Shown: piece by piece, positions 1-13,225 of the stretch | How positions within the stretch are numbered: the stretch's first letter is position 1 | How the letters are laid out: every line of letters starts with the position of its first letter | NCBI GenBank assembly: GCA_022605955.1 | Contig: JAKCOZ010000003.1 | Coordinates: 45,286,761-45,350,760, forward strand | Source: Rallus limicola | Taxonomy: Eukaryota > Chordata > Aves > Gruiformes > Rallidae | Length of the DNA stretch: 64,000 nt | Direction: 5' to 3' | The notes under the pieces: generated by a model | Told to the model about the DNA's origin: nothing | Databases searched by the model: none | What the model saw: only the letters and a program-made list of their open reading frames with translations | Program-made: the position numbers and the translations under genes

Positions 1-2390
1 AGCCACCTGAATGTGATATGCAGTTATGTAGGGCTGTGGGGTGGAGAGAAATCTGCTTCCAAGTTATGAACAGCAATGCAAGCGCCTTCAAAAATCACAA
101 TTTTAAGATTTGTAAGATAACATTTCCCAGTTCTGCTAAGTTAAACGTTTGCCCCATTAAATTCAACACTAATTTTATAATAATAAAAACAATTATTCAC
201 ACATGTTTAACTTTTTGCATGCTTCAGGATTCGAAGTTCAATAACTTGTGAACAAAACAGAACTTTTTCACTGTGCTGAGTGAAACACTCTCTGAAATTG
301 AAGGTGACTTATGGTTCTACAATTTCACACTTATGTACAAAAGTTATTGTCATTAGAATGGATGTTTGTTCTTTTATTAGTTTAATAAGAAATAACTTGT
401 CTAGATAAGTGGGGCTAATCTCTAGGTTTCTTTGTTACTTTAGTTTAGCTGCTCTTGAATTATTTTGTTTTTTGAAGGACATTTGTCTTACTCCTCATGC
501 TTTTTATGCTCTTCCACTCTTTATTTTTTTCCTTTAAAAATGGCATTTTTATGCAGGCAATTGTAAAAGATATCTGCCTAATTTGTTCTTTATTTGTTTA
601 TCATGAAATATTTTCTAATAATAGTTCCTTAAAACTAAAAACACCACCACACCCCCACACACATTTGCAAAAATGTTTTTCTTGCATCTTAAACCTGCAT
701 AAACATAAGGGCAACACTATATGTACAAGCATAAATTAATCTTTAGTGATCAAAACTAGATAGGTTGAAAAGTACTGTAGGATTGATTTGGATAAAGACA
801 TACAATATAAATGAAAAGTGTCATGGATTGAGAAGTTTCCTGAAATTCATGTGTCTGAGAGATAAAATGGCAGCTATTATATAGTGGTAGGGTGGTTCAT
901 CTCCTTTCTTGAGCTTTACTTTCTTAAGTTTAATTTTAATATTGCTGTCTTATATGTATTGTGTATTTTCTTCTATATATTGTGTTTTCTTGGGCAACAG
1001 TCAGTCTATATTTCTGTCTGTTGCTAAAACTAAACAAAATCTGATAGGGACTGCTGCACAGAAATTTAGCTCCCCCAGTTTGTTTAGGAGGCTGAAATAA
1101 TTTTTTTTCCCTATATTTTCTCCCTGCACTTTATTATTTGAAGCTGTAACTGTCTTGCATTAAACAAAAAACTGAAGTCCTTAAAATTTTATATCTTGTT
1201 TTCAGTCTCTTATTGAAGATTTGTAAGAAAGGCATGCTAATTATGATCAGAATTATGTCAGGGTTTTATGTGTTATATGAATAATATGTTATAAAATGTA
1301 TTGGTTTTATTCTAACCTCTGAAAAATAGCCTATTTCTTTTCAAGTGAGTAAAATTAATAGGAAGAGGTGGAAAATTCTGGTTTAGTATTAGAAGTAGTT
1401 GACATGTTTATTAATGCATTATTATTTTTGCAAGCATACAAGTATATAATATGCATACTAGCATGTTGTGCAGTAGATGATTTAGATATGCAGCAGTTGA
1501 ACCTAATAAGGTTAATTGGTTTTGACTGATAGAATTAAAAAAGCCTACGTCTCCAACTAATATTCACAGTATCCAAATCTAAATGAAATCAGACATAAAT
1601 AATAACACTAGTTGCAAATAGAACTGATGTTTTTCAGTTCTCCCTAGGATAAAGTATACTATGGGGTCTATATGAAGAACAGGGTTTCTGCTCACATAAA
1701 CATGTTTCTCTGCAGATGTAGTATGTGATTAGGTATAGAAATACTGTGCCACATCATTATTGGTTACCTGTAGGGATTAAATGCTATTTTGATGGGCTGA
1801 CATTATTTTTTGTACCTCCTGCATCTACTCATGGCAGAAAAGTAAATAAATATTACAAAAAACTACTTTTCGCATCAGCAAGGCAGAGCATTGCTGAATG
1901 CATTTGTTGTTACTGTGTAGGTTGGGTTGGTCCTGAGATACGCCTGTGCTCGGCTCAGTTGCTAATACCCAAATAAGGTCGCAGCTGAGCTGAGGGTAGG
2001 AAGTGCAGGACATGTGAACCCCACAGTGACCATTTTGCTTCATGTGTGCTGTTGGCACAGTCAGCTGGGTCTCTCTTTCCCAGATAGACTGCACAGTGCT
2101 GCACTCTGAGCTGACCCATTTCTTTGGTTCTTGATGTCTCGTGTGTAGAATGGGAGCATGTCATATTGTCCTAATTCAGTTATGTGCAGGGAGGATAAGC
2201 ACGTTCTTATGGTCTAGATGTTTCAAATCCTGCCCAACACTGAGAAGCCATGCTTTCCTCAGCTCTGGAGAGGCATTCATCTATAGCAGGCTGGAGATCT
2301 CTCTAAGTCCTTTCACCCCTCTTCTCAGTGTTTGCTGTTGCAGTTTGCTGTGTGTGCTTTCTTTTCTAATAACTTATTCCTCTTTTCTAG
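1..2390 (+). other. GLIS3: GLIS3 intron (upstream of zinc-finger exon)
   Basis: AT-rich sequence with many stops in all frames. I see no recognisable repeat or coding exon. A short C/A-rich run lies at about 640-665. The last 40 bases are a good 3' splice region: a CTAATAAC-like branch candidate near 2366, a pyrimidine tract, and AG at 2389-2390. The stretch 1900-2150 is less AT-rich than its surroundings, but no family is evident there. Confidence 0.6.
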
Positions 2391-2552
2391 TTTGAAGGTT
2401 GCAAGAAAGCCTTTTCAAGACTAGAAAATCTCAAGATTCACTTAAGGAGCCATACAGGCGAAAAGCCGTACCTTTGTCAGCACCCTGGCTGCCAGAAAGC
2501 ATTCAGCAACTCCAGTGACTGTGCTAAGCACCAGAGGACACACTTGGACACT
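2391..2552 (+). CDS. GLIS3: GLIS3 internal exon: end of zinc finger 3 and all of zinc finger 4
   Basis: A 162-base exon in phase 0 encodes 54 residues with no stop. GLIS3 is a nuclear Kruppel-like transcription factor with five C2H2 fingers that binds GLI-type DNA sites; it is known for roles in pancreatic beta cells, thyroid and kidney. In this exon Cys4, His17 and His21 complete finger 3. A TGEKPY linker follows. Finger 4 has Cys29, Cys34, His47 and His51. A pyrimidine tract and TAG precede the exon, and GTAAGG follows it at 2553. The fragment has no start codon because it is internal. Residue 44 is Cys (TGT, 2520-2522), where GLIS and GLI proteins have Arg in the motif SDRAKH. The finger sequence is shared with GLIS1, so the paralogue call rests mainly on the next exon. 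A diverged or sex-chromosome copy cannot be excluded. Confidence 0.88.
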
Positions 2553-3918
2553 GTAAGGAAGCAGAAATCCCTTTGCAGTCCCCTGGACATTAGACCATCT
2601 GCTCCTTTCCTCCAGCTTGGTTGCAGCAGGTAGTCATAGGAGACAGAAGTGTCTGATGAGGCAGTCTAAGCTATTTCAGAAGTGGCACAGCAATTTAAGC
2701 ATGGCTGAAGATGACAGAGTTGATAAAAAGGCCACAGCTCCATGGGCTTCACTACAGGCAGAGGCAGTAGCTTTCTCACATTTAGGTGATCTTCAGGAAA
2801 CCTGAAGTCACTCCACAAAGACACAGAAGCCATATGTCATAACTGCTATTCTCTGACAAAAACTCAAGACTTAAGGCATGTATCAGAAAGTCAAGAGAGG
2901 AAGAATAATTTTGTAAATCTGAAAATTTTCATGCCAACAAGTTTTTGCTTGCAAATTTGAGTCATAGCTGAGATTTGTTTTTTAAAAAATTGTTTCATAA
3001 TAAAAGATTTGGTTTCCTTGGAGACAAGCAATTTCCAAAGATCAGAAGTCCAGAAAGAAAATGAGTACAATGCCATTTTAATTAAATGGCTGTTAAAAAA
3101 CCTTAAATTATCCATTCTGAATAGTTGATGTTATGGCTGGTAAGTTAAAAATTTGTAAAAGGTGTTTCCTGAAATACTTTATGAAATGTAAATAATAAAT
3201 TGTAAAATAGCTACTTTCAGCAAACAGTTGGACCTAATTTTCATTAAATACTCTGCACTGTGTCCATGTGAGTCTTCAGGGAAGAGAGATAACTTAGAAC
3301 ACACAGAAGGATGAATTTATAGAGTTATATTTATTTGGTGAGTTAGATTTGTTGGACTTTCTTTTAAGAAAACTACGATGGTGTTGCAGGACTGGTATCT
3401 TTCTAAAATGTTGTGTCAGGAAAGCAGAGCTGAAGGAGTTTGTCTTATCCTCCACATTAATTTTTTTACAGATAGTGTTTTTGAAACCAATATTCAATGC
3501 TTGCTTTGGTTTTTGCTTGTTCTCTTTGTAATGCAGTAAACTAACACATTTTCTTGTTCTCTTTTTCTGAAGCAGATTCTTCTATAATCCTAAACAGTCT
3601 GTCTGGGCCTTTACTGCAGTTTCTTTACCTGATTCACTAAAGAATGTAATTTCTGATTAAGTCAAAGATTGCTCTAAGGGTGGAAGAATTGTGAGTATAA
3701 CTAGCAATGAAAGCTTTCTGTGGATTTGTCTTCTTTATTAGCCTTACTTTCTTCCTTTCCTTTTCTAATAAATAACTGAGCGATCTGCTTGTAATAACGT
3801 ACATTTGTGTTTTGTAGTAATGCGGTTTGCAACATCCTGAGACTCGAAAGGGATTCTATTAAGTTAAAATACTCTGTGACATAACAGCTGCTTTATCCTT
3901 TTTTTTTTTCTGACTTAG
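2553..3918 (+). other. GLIS3: GLIS3 intron between the two zinc-finger exons
   Basis: A 1,366-base intron with GT at 2553 and AG at 3917-3918. The 3' end has a long T-rich tract from about 3890 to 3910. No repeat family or exon is recognised inside it. The content is AT-rich, with short open frames that show no protein features. Confidence 0.75.
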
Positions 3919-4029
3919 AAACCTTATGCGTGTCAGATCCCAGGATGTACTAAACGATACACAGATCCAAGTTCCCTGAGAAAGCATGTGAAAGCCCATT
4001 CTTCTAAAGACCAACAAGTCAGGAAAAAG
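3919..4029 (+). CDS. GLIS3: GLIS3 internal exon: zinc finger 5 and start of the following basic segment
   Basis: A 111-base exon in phase 0 encodes 37 residues and joins in frame to the previous exon. Finger 5 has Cys5, Cys10, His23 and His27, with the GLI-family helix motif around [11 protein letters not shown]. The exon ends in a basic stretch, QQVRKK, followed by GTACAT at 4030. The acceptor is a long T tract with TTAG. Thr after the second Cys (GCTKRY) and Ser-Ser after the last His point to GLIS3, because I recall GLIS1 having Ser and Ser-Ala there. Fingers 4 and 5 of this family make most of the DNA contacts. The next exon, encoding the long activation region, is not seen in the window. 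Paralogue assignment is from memory of the families; the reading frame and splice sites are seen directly. Confidence 0.88.
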
Positions 4030-7000
4030 GTACATTTTCTACCGTGTTCACTGCTGTAAACCTTATGTGGAGAAGTCAGTGTTCTAATTTTAGATCTCCA
4101 AGTACCTGTGCCGGTTGATTAGAAAAAACGTTAATAGGGAATAATAGATGTGATTCTTATATAGATGATAATTTCATCTCTGACTTCAAGAGTCCGCCTG
4201 CTTTAATGCTTTTTATTTTCTTATGTGATGATTAATTGCTAAACATACATAATGAGGCAAAAATCAGTAATATTTTTTTTAAAAACAGGATGTTATGTGT
4301 TTAAAGTGCTGCCACTTTGTAAATGCAATAGAAATCCAAAATCCAGTCTACATGGCCAGTCTCAGATGGAAGGCTGGATTTTGAAGTCATATGGACAGTA
4401 TGTGAGTTTAATCTCTAAATTATATTTTCATATGCCAGACACTTCCAGATATCAAGACGTTTCATAACACCAGTTCCCTGCGTATGTCAAGTCCATGAGT
4501 CAACAGTTGTTTATATCTATAAGCACACTTTATAAGAGTTGAGTTGCATCCTGAGGGCTATTTTTTTTTCTTCTGAAGATTTTTCATCATATCTTCTATT
4601 AATGACTGACACTAATTCATTAGATTGGTAATCATTGAGGATAAAAATCTAAACTTTAATTTTAGACAAAATTGGTCCTGAGATGTCAGCACCATGTAAA
4701 ACAAGTTACAGTTTGGGAAAATTCATAGGAAGTAATAAAAAAAAAGTGCTTTGTACAGCACTGGAAGCACTAAGTGTCAGTCTTTATAGATGTGGCATAC
4801 AAATTCGAAGAGTAAATTCTGCTTTGATAAGAATTTATTTATGCTTATTTGTCACTTGAGATACATTGATAATATGGAAGGGGAAATAAACTAAACCTCC
4901 ACAAATACAAAAGAAAAATCATGGCATCTATCAAGCCAGATACTTAAAGCATTGATAAAGTTTGCAATATATAATGTTTACAAGGTACAGCATAGTCAGC
5001 ATAGTTACCAGACTTTTGAGAACACATAATTGCTAACTAATATCATGCTTTGGTATTTGAAATATTTTCTGGCAGTAATAATACTTAAAAGTAAGAAACA
5101 ATAAACCTCTTAATGCAGAATTAAGAGTATTTATAGCTGTAATTAAAAATTAAAATTGGCTTAATGCAAAAAAAAAAGTCTTTAAAAAAATGGGAATTAA
5201 TCAAAAATAACCTAAAAAACTCCAAGGTGATAAAGGCACATTGGAGTACTACTTTCAGCCCTAGGAATCCTTTCTGTTGAAAAGAATGAAACCTGTTGCT
5301 GCCACACCCTGTTAATCATGGGTTCATTTAATATGTTGTGCCTGACTGGTTTTAATCATCCTTTTAACTTTCTCCTACACATGAAGTGACATTATTGTGG
5401 TGCCTTAAGTTGCTGGGTCTCCAAGACTGCAATTGGGACTTTGATGTTGCATAGCCTTAAAATAGCAGGATAAAGTATGCTCATAACAGCAAAATCACTT
5501 ACATGCTGTGCTAAACATGACATTAGGTCTTCAACACAGATTTTCTAGATTAGTTTTCAAAGATTTGACCCTTTCTGTGGCCCTCTAAGCTGGGACCAGG
5601 ATATGCAATGTGATACAAATAAATTTCCATCTCTGGATCATTTTAAACAACTTTTGCACATATATGTGTGTGTCTTACCATGCTAGGCAAAAAAAAAATC
5701 TTTTCTGCAAATCTTGTAAGGCGGCCACTGTTCCCATGCTCCTCCCAGACCCCAGCCTCCAGCTATCCACCAAATACATTTGACTGAAAATCTCTGCAGA
5801 TGAAGTCCTATAGATCAGGAAGTTGCTGGCACAAATACATTTAATGCAGGCAGCTTAGTGGATAATACAATGAACTTTTGTTTACTTTGCAAAGGAAAGC
5901 AGGAGATTAGAGAGCTGTGGCTGCTTTAATCATCTTCATGTCATTTGTAAAATTCTTCATAAATATGAAGGCAAACATATACGCAAGAACCATGCAAACA
6001 CCTGGGATAAGATGCTGAAAATTTCTAGCAAAACATTTTAGGTATAATCTCTATGCATCGTAATTCTCAGTCTTTTAAAATATTTTGATGGGGTAAAAAG
6101 AAGTGCTTCCTGTCTTATTTTAAAAAGTAAAAAGTGTTGACTGTGCCTGGGTTTCCTCTTTACTTTGGTATGATGGATGGAGCCCCTTCTAAGCAAGGAA
6201 GTCAGTGACAGAAAAGTAGACAGCACCTGAAATAAGAGCATAAAGTGATACTGGGTAGAATGCTAATGCACAACATGCCTCTGGACTACAGTTGCTTTCA
6301 AAACCCGTCCTTCTCTTAGTCATGTACTATTTTCAACTTGGAAAGGGAATAAAATTTAAAAGGCTTGGTTTTTTTTTTTAAGTTGAACTGTTACTGTGTC
6401 ATGCTTGTTACCACAGCAAGTATTGGAAGCTAAGAGCTATGTGGGATTCAAAAGGAACTAGATATTTTGGTGTGTAATGAGACAAAAAATAAACATGAGA
6501 TTTGCAAGGCATTTCAGTGCTTCATGATAAAAGTCAGCATCAAGGTAAATACATTAGGGAAAGGTGTGGTTATTCTGTACTGCTTATTAGGAGTTTCTCA
6601 CTCTTTCTCCTGGAATGCTAGTGGCTAGGGGACACAGTGTATATAAATTAAAGCAGTCTGGATGGATCTTGGGACTGATCTGGAAGATGTATCTGCATCT
6701 AAATTGACACTTGAAACAATCTTCAGGCTGCCTAGCCTTAATTTATGTATCTTCCTGTTTTTCTGCTTCTCTCATTCCATTTCTATAATCCTTTTCTCTT
6801 TTAGTTTCCTTTCTTATTCTATCTTCCACCTTTATAGCTTTGGGTCTTGAGTATATGCAACCCAAACTGAACATTTGTAGGTGACTGAGGTGCATATGTC
6901 ATGCTAAGACCAGTTCCAAGACTGACTTCTTTTCTGCCACAGATGGGCCTATATTCTTTGACCTTTCTCCCTGTTTCTTCGCTTTATTTTTCCATCTGCA

Positions 7001-10000
7001 GAGTTCAACTAAATTTTCAATTTAGAAGGCATATTGGCACGTATAGCCAAATGCCACTTAAACACTTGAAGTGCTATCTTTGCTTATTTCTATATAGCTT
7101 TGACATCGTATTAATTTAGGATCTCGTGAGCCATTTATTTTTCCTTTTCAACTCACATCAATCATCATCTAAAAAATGTTCAAATTTTTCAACCTCCCAC
7201 GCATTTTCTAGGCACACCAGGACCAGAAAAAAAAAAAGAGTAGGGTGTGCTTCCTTCTGGGAAATTCTAAAAAGGAGAGAAATCCATTTTGTTGCTCAGT
7301 TCCTGAACTAGCAGCTTTTAAACAGAGGGACTATAACATCCTAAACTGATTGTTTCCCAGAATCAATGGTAAACATGCAGGATTTTTGAAAAGAAAGGAA
7401 AAATAATCATAGGTTGAAATTGCTATTTCATTTTGTCTTCCAAATATGGAGTAAAAATACAGTTCTTGGCTTGCTTTGCAGGGAATCAGAAGAAAAGGTT
7501 AGGAAAATAGAAGGGTGAGTGAAGCAGGTATTTGCTTCTGCTAATCCTCATTTTATTTCTTTCAAAACACTAACACTACTTTCTGACTTCATAAAATCTG
7601 AAAACCTTTTTGCATTGATACTTTTTGTTCTGAGTTCAGGCTGGCTCTGAAAATTTTCAGACTATAATATTAGATGTAGCTTCTGATAGTAGAAGTATTG
7701 TCTACAAAAAGTCAGGGTAAATCACTATACCTATTAGATCCTACATATATTATTTGTAGAACAGCTTTAGTAAGTAAGTGTACAGTTAAGATTACTGCTT
7801 TGGTGTCTTCAATAGGCTGAGTATCTTTGTTCCTTGAATCATCCAGTGGAGTCTCTGACTTGTCAGAAAATAATGCACTATTTGGCACAAGTGAGCTTAT
7901 TTTCAACTGATTACACTTTATTTTCAGTTAACACCAAATTTCTTTGATCTGTGAACTGATGATACTGTATATGAAGAGTCCACAGCTCCTTTAATTTTTA
8001 AGCAGTTTTACTGAAGTTAGTGAAAATTAAATTATGCAACATATCATTAACAAAATCCAGACTCTGCATTATTACATATCCAGTGATATAAAACCGGTAT
8101 ATAACATGAATACTACTCTTATGGTCTTTATGAAGATCTGTTTCTTGTGCAAGCTGGTACTCAGAATAGTTTTTTTCATACAAATGAAATACCATGAAAA
8201 AAAATTTGCTATTTCCTCAGGAGTCTTGCTTAAGAAATACATATTTGTAAATCGAAAGGTTTTCTCCTTTTAAAAAGTGCATTTTTAAACAGATAAGAAA
8301 AAATAATAATAAAAAGATAACTGATTTCATACAGCTGTTTAGCAAGGATAAGATTGGTTCGGTAACATCTGCCTTATCATCTGAACAATGCAGTGTCTGT
8401 GGTTTTAGATACAGTTTTAATTATATCCATAATTATACCAGTGAACAGCTGTTATAATGAATAATAGTTCTTTAAGCCAATCATTGTGTCCTGCCAAAAA
8501 ATACTAAAAATTAAATTATCATTTCCATTTAATTATAGGAAAGTATAATAAATAAGGGTACAACTAGTTAGCTTCAAGTTTTTGGAAAAAAGGAAAAGAT
8601 AATTTGAGTAGTTCAAATAAAGAAGGAAATGCAAAGGTCTTAGTCTGGGCCTTTAACTGAGAGACATTTGTACCAAATAATACCATCTCTCAGCTGATCA
8701 GTCTTTGATTCTTTGGCCTAGGCCATGTCTTTGATCTTGTGTAAATTGTTTATGGATCAGATAGATTATACAGACAAGCTTTGAGATACTTACTGTTTAA
8801 CTGACCATTGCCTTTGAAAGCTGTCTGCTCCCTCGAAATTTGCATCATCTTAATTCATTCAAATGGATGTTGAGGAAACCACGCATGGATTCAGCTGTCC
8901 CCCATCTTAACACCTCAGCAGATGCATAATACAGTAAGTGATACTCCCAGGTCTCTACTGGATTTTTTCAGTGCTGTGCAGTGGAGCATGCATCTGCTGA
9001 AGCATGCAGTATTTAGTCTTAACTATATTTTTCTCGTTATTTATTTATTTGATTTGTACTTAGTCTTAGTCTTACACAGCAGTGATGCTTGTTTTTATTT
9101 TCTTGGCTTTTTCTTGGACAAAATGTTTGTACTGTCTATGCCAGAAAACAAGTATCATTGAGGCATAGCTTTGGGAAGGGTGGTCCAAAGGACATTTCTG
9201 AAAGTCATCTTACATTTGGTGGATGTTTTTTGAATTGTAGTGTATATGGTACGTTTACCAAATGATTAAGGAATTAATGGGTTGGTGAGACCTCAGGATG
9301 TAAGGGATGCGTGCACAAAATTCTAGCTTTGTTCATTTGTGCCTTATAATCTTCCTTCTTGACACAGCTCAATTGTAAAATCATAGCTGAACAGTGGGTT
9401 TTGGGGAATTGTCAAAACATTCTCCCAAGAACATGGACTCTCCCAAGTGTTCCTGTGCTAACCTTAACCAGGGTAGCCATCTGAACTGACAGGGCTTTAC
9501 AGAAGCCACCCTCTGCACACCTAGTAATGATCCAGAAGATCCTGCTTTTCTGCCACTGTGCAACTCGTAATCAGCAAAAAGGGGATATAAAATCTCCACC
9601 ATTAGAATCAGCTCTCAGTAACTGAATTCTTCTGAAGTCTAGTAATTTTGTATCCCTTTTCTAAAAGTTCACCTCTTCTCTTTTAGAATCCTGTTCTGTA
9701 AAATGTATACAAACATATCCATTTTACAGTGAAAACTTTAAGAGAAATGAGGGGAAAAAAAAGTGCTTAAAGACATTATATACCCCTGTTGATCAGTATT
9801 TCACTGGAAATAATCTATGCAAGTATTTTCATTGCATGCTATGTGAAGTTGTCTATAAAGTTTTGAGAGATTGTCTACCTTTGTATTTTGTGGGTCATAT
9901 CAGCAAATAGATTACTCCCTCAGCAAAATAATACAGAGCTTTTTCTTCTTCCAGGGCTGCATACTTCTTGACTGTTCATTGTTTACACTGTTTTATAGTA

Positions 10001-10268
10001 GAAGTAGGCTTTTTTACTGTGATTACGTGTTGATTTTATGGCACAGTCAATGAAGCTGCCAGTTTAAAGATTTTGGAATAAACAGATTTTATGCTATTAT
10101 TTAGGTTTAGCGGAGAATGTGAATGATGTTTGGTGACTTTTTGTAGCTGGTATCTTTGGTTTATTTAGTTATACAACACTTACTTCCAGGTTAATTTTTT
10201 TTTTAATTTCTCACTATCTGAACTAAGCACAAACAGTGCTTGATGTGTTTCTCCATAGCAAATAAAAT
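4030..10268 (+). other. GLIS3: GLIS3 intron, no repeat recognised
   Basis: 6.2 kb of AT-rich intron. It is the longest part of the window before 37 kb in which I recognise no CR1, LTR or gene. Small features are a G/A-rich patch near 7222-7240 and a TATAAAA within a GC-richer stretch at about 9590 that could be a worn LTR. I see no coding exon. Confidence 0.55.
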
Positions 10269-10484
10269 AGAAACATAGAACATGTTAGGTTGGAAGGGAC
10301 CTTTAAAGGTCATCTAGTCCAACCCCCCTACAGTAAGCAGGGACATCTTTATTAGATTGGTTTGTTCAGAGCCAGACTTTGAATATCTGCAGGAATAGGG
10401 CCTCTACTACCTCTCTGGGAAACCTGTTCCAGTGATCTACCACCCTCATATTGAAGAACTTCCTTCTTATTTTTCCTACCTAAG
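10269..10484 (-). mobile_element. CR1 LINE 3'-terminal fragment
   Basis: Reading the plus strand, the complement of the CR1 3' end is plain: a GTTAGGTTGGAAGGGACCT-like core, then the 'catctagtccaacccc' block and the 'ctctgggaaacctgttccagtg' block. The element therefore lies on the minus strand, truncated to its last ~215 bases. It contains no intact coding sequence. Confidence 0.85.
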
Positions 10485-11459
10485 AATGCTTAATTGATGA
10501 GCAAGGAGGGAGCCAGGGAGGGCTCGAGTATTACATCATTGGTATTTCAGCAGGTTTTTCAGGCACTCAGCTAGGTACCAGTGACATTTCCATTGTGTGA
10601 CTTCATTAATCTGGAGAAATTGCTCATGGGGAGCAAACAGCCAGATCCTACAGCATAAGTCCAATTTGCTTCTGCGTCTTTCGGGTTTCACTTGCTCAGG
10701 TTTAAACTGTTCATTCAGATTTCACTGTTAAAAGTGCAAAAGGGAGAGAATGGAAGCAAATTTATTTTCTTACTTTGAGAGCAGCAAGGATAAGGATATC
10801 TTTCCCTCATTTGTTCTCTATGGAGTACATTTAAAAGATGCCTCTAATGCAAAAAGAGGTGCATGCAGGGGATAAGGGTCAGTGATCAGTGCCCATGGCA
10901 ACTAAGAAAATACTCTGCAGAAAAATGCAGTAAAGTGTGTTTTAATCCCCACCTTTAATCCCCTTACTTCCTGTTTTCAAAATCAAATATAAATCAGGCA
11001 CCATGGCATGCAGTATTTTTTCCTGAAAGGGGTGATGGCAAAAAATGGATTAGGAATGGGCAGCAGTGTTTAAGGAATTTAGTCATACAAATTGTTGGAA
11101 AACTTTCGAAGCTACGAATGATGAGGTTTTTTTTGAGTGTGGTCAGTGAGAAACAGGAAGACAGATCCAAAAAATGATGGGGGGACTAGGTGTGACTGGC
11201 TCCCCCCTAGCTGTTGCAGCAGCAGCAATGTGTGCTGCAGTGGTGGGATGCACGAGGTGTGCCTCACAAGGAAGCTCCATCATAGGGGATATGCTTTGCC
11301 AGTGGCGCACATAGAGCTTCATTCTCCTGGAAGAAGAAACCACTGAAGCCCCTCTATAGTTTTCATGGTACTCTGGCTGCTGACTTGTTATAACCAGGAG
11401 ATTGTTGGTCCACTCTGATTGACTGTTCACTCTGAATTGCTGTTTCACATCATGATTCC
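10485..11459 (+). other. Intronic sequence between CR1 fragments
   Basis: No gene recognised. 11120-11350 is more GC-rich than its neighbours and has overlapping open frames on both strands (about 70 and 100 codons). Neither frame shows a motif or family resemblance, so I do not call them genes. Confidence 0.5.
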
Positions 11460-12061
11460 ATCATTTATCAGCAGTCCAGCTAACGGAGGAAGTCCTGGTT
11501 GACTGGAGGTTAACAAACGTGACACCCATCTACAAGGGCCGGAAGGAGGATCCAGGGAACTAGAGATTTACCAATCTGACCTCGGTGCAAAGGAAAATTA
11601 TGAAACAGATAATCTTCAGTGCCATCACAAGTCTTATATGGCACAACCAGGTGATCAGACCCAATCAGCATGGGTTTATGCTTAACCAAACTCATCTGCT
11701 TCTATTACAAGGAGAATGCTGTGTACCTGGACTTCAGTAAAGCCTTTGACACCATTTCCCACAGTGGGTGTACATCTCTTTTCCTAAGTAACAAGTGATA
11801 GGATAACAGGAAATGGCCTCAATTTGTGCCAGGGGAGGTTTACATTGGATGTTAGGAAAAATTTCTTCACCAAAAGAGTTGTCAAGCAGTGGAACTGCTT
11901 CCCATGGAAGTGGTTGACTCACCATCCCTGGATTTACATAAAAGATATGTACATATGGTGCTTAGGGCCATGTTTTAGTGGTGGGCTTGGCAGCACTAGG
12001 TTAACAGTTGGATTTGATGATTTTCAGGGTCTTTTTCAACCTAAATGATTCTGTGGTTCTA
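11460..12061 (+). mobile_element. CR1 LINE with internal deletion
   Basis: The sequence begins in CR1 reverse-transcriptase DNA (about 11460-11770, including the 'tcagcatgggttta' block). It then jumps near 11765-11800 to the region just before the 3' UTR ('caagtgataggat'), and ends in the CR1 3' end near 12055. Most of the reverse transcriptase is missing, and the frames are broken by stops and shifts. Confidence 0.85.
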
Positions 12062-12175
12062 ATCACCCAGGTGCACCTTAGTCTGAGCTTTAAATGTGCT
12101 GTCCTATCCTTGAAGCTACTGAAGTTTCACAAGTATCTGAAGAATCAAAATTGAAGCTGCGTAAAGGATGCTTAA

Positions 12176-13225
12176 GAATCACAGAATCACAGAATGTTAA
12201 GGTTTTGAAGGGACCTCGAAAAATTGTCTAGTCCAACCTCCTGGGATCACCTAGATTATGTCACACAAGAACATGTCCAGAAGAGTTTTAAATGTCTCCA
12301 GAGAAGAAGACTCTACAACCTCTCTTGGCAGTCTGTTCCAGTCCATTCACATGGAACCTCCAATGCTCCAGCTTACACCCACTAATCCTTGTCCTATCAT
12401 TGGACGTGACTGTAGACCCTAGCTCTATTCTCCTGACACTCACCCTTTATATATTTATATAAATAAATATAGTTAGGTTAGTGTTATATATAAATATATA
12501 TATATAATATTGATGTCACTCCTCAGTCTCCTCCTCTCCAGGCTAAAGAGAAACAGCTCCCTTAGCCTGTTCTCATAAGGAAGATGTGCCACTCCCTTAA
12601 TCATCTTTGTGGCTCTGCACTGGACCCTTTCAATAGTTCGCTGTCCTCTGAACTGAGGGGCCCAGAACTGGACACAATATTCCAGATGCACCCTCACCAG
12701 GGCAGAGTAGAGGGGGAGGAGAACCTTTCTTGACCTACTTACCACACCCCTTCTAGTACACCTCAGGATGCCATTGGCCTAATTGGCACATTGATAGTGC
12801 GTGGTCAACCCACTGTCCACCAAGACCACCAGGTCCTTTCCCCTGTGCTGCTCTCCAACAGATCTGTTCCCCAACCGATACTGGTACTTGTGGTTCTTCC
12901 CCGGATGCAAGACTCTACACTTACCCTTGTTCTGTTTCATTACATTTCTCCTCACCCAACTCCCCAGCCTGTCCAGGTCTCTGGATGGCGGCACAGCCTT
13001 CTGGTGGGTCAGCCACTCCACCCAGTTTTGTGTCATCAGCAAACTTGCTGACTGAGCACTCTATTCCCTCATCCAGGTTGTTGAGGAATATATTGAATGG
13101 TACTGGGCCCAGCACTGATCCCTGAGGGACTCCACTAGATACAGGCCTTGAGCTAGAGTCTCTCCCACTGACTGCAACTCTGACTTCTCTCCTTCAAGCA
13201 GTTCACAAACAACATTTTCGAGAAC
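12176..13225 (-). mobile_element. CR1 LINE, 3' third including part of reverse transcriptase
   Basis: The element starts at a duplicated 'agaatcacagaatcac' end typical of CR1 termini and runs about 1 kb into the reverse-transcriptase coding region. On the minus strand, the frame at 12921-13115 holds the polymerase motif FADD followed by TKL. The frames at 12779-13042 and 12473-12745 are downstream parts of the same protein, separated by shifts. The copy is 5' truncated and inactive. An AT dinucleotide-rich tract has grown inside it at 12445-12512. Confidence 0.9.
12445..12512. repeat. AT-rich microsatellite inside CR1
   Basis: A run of alternating T and A, with TATATA blocks, interrupts the CR1 coding sequence between two recognisable CR1 blocks. 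It is probably a post-insertion expansion. Confidence 0.75.

Noticed and set aside
9381..9602. Possible LTR with TATAAAA near 9590
   Set aside because: One TATA-like word and slightly raised GC only; no termini and no match to other LTRs here.
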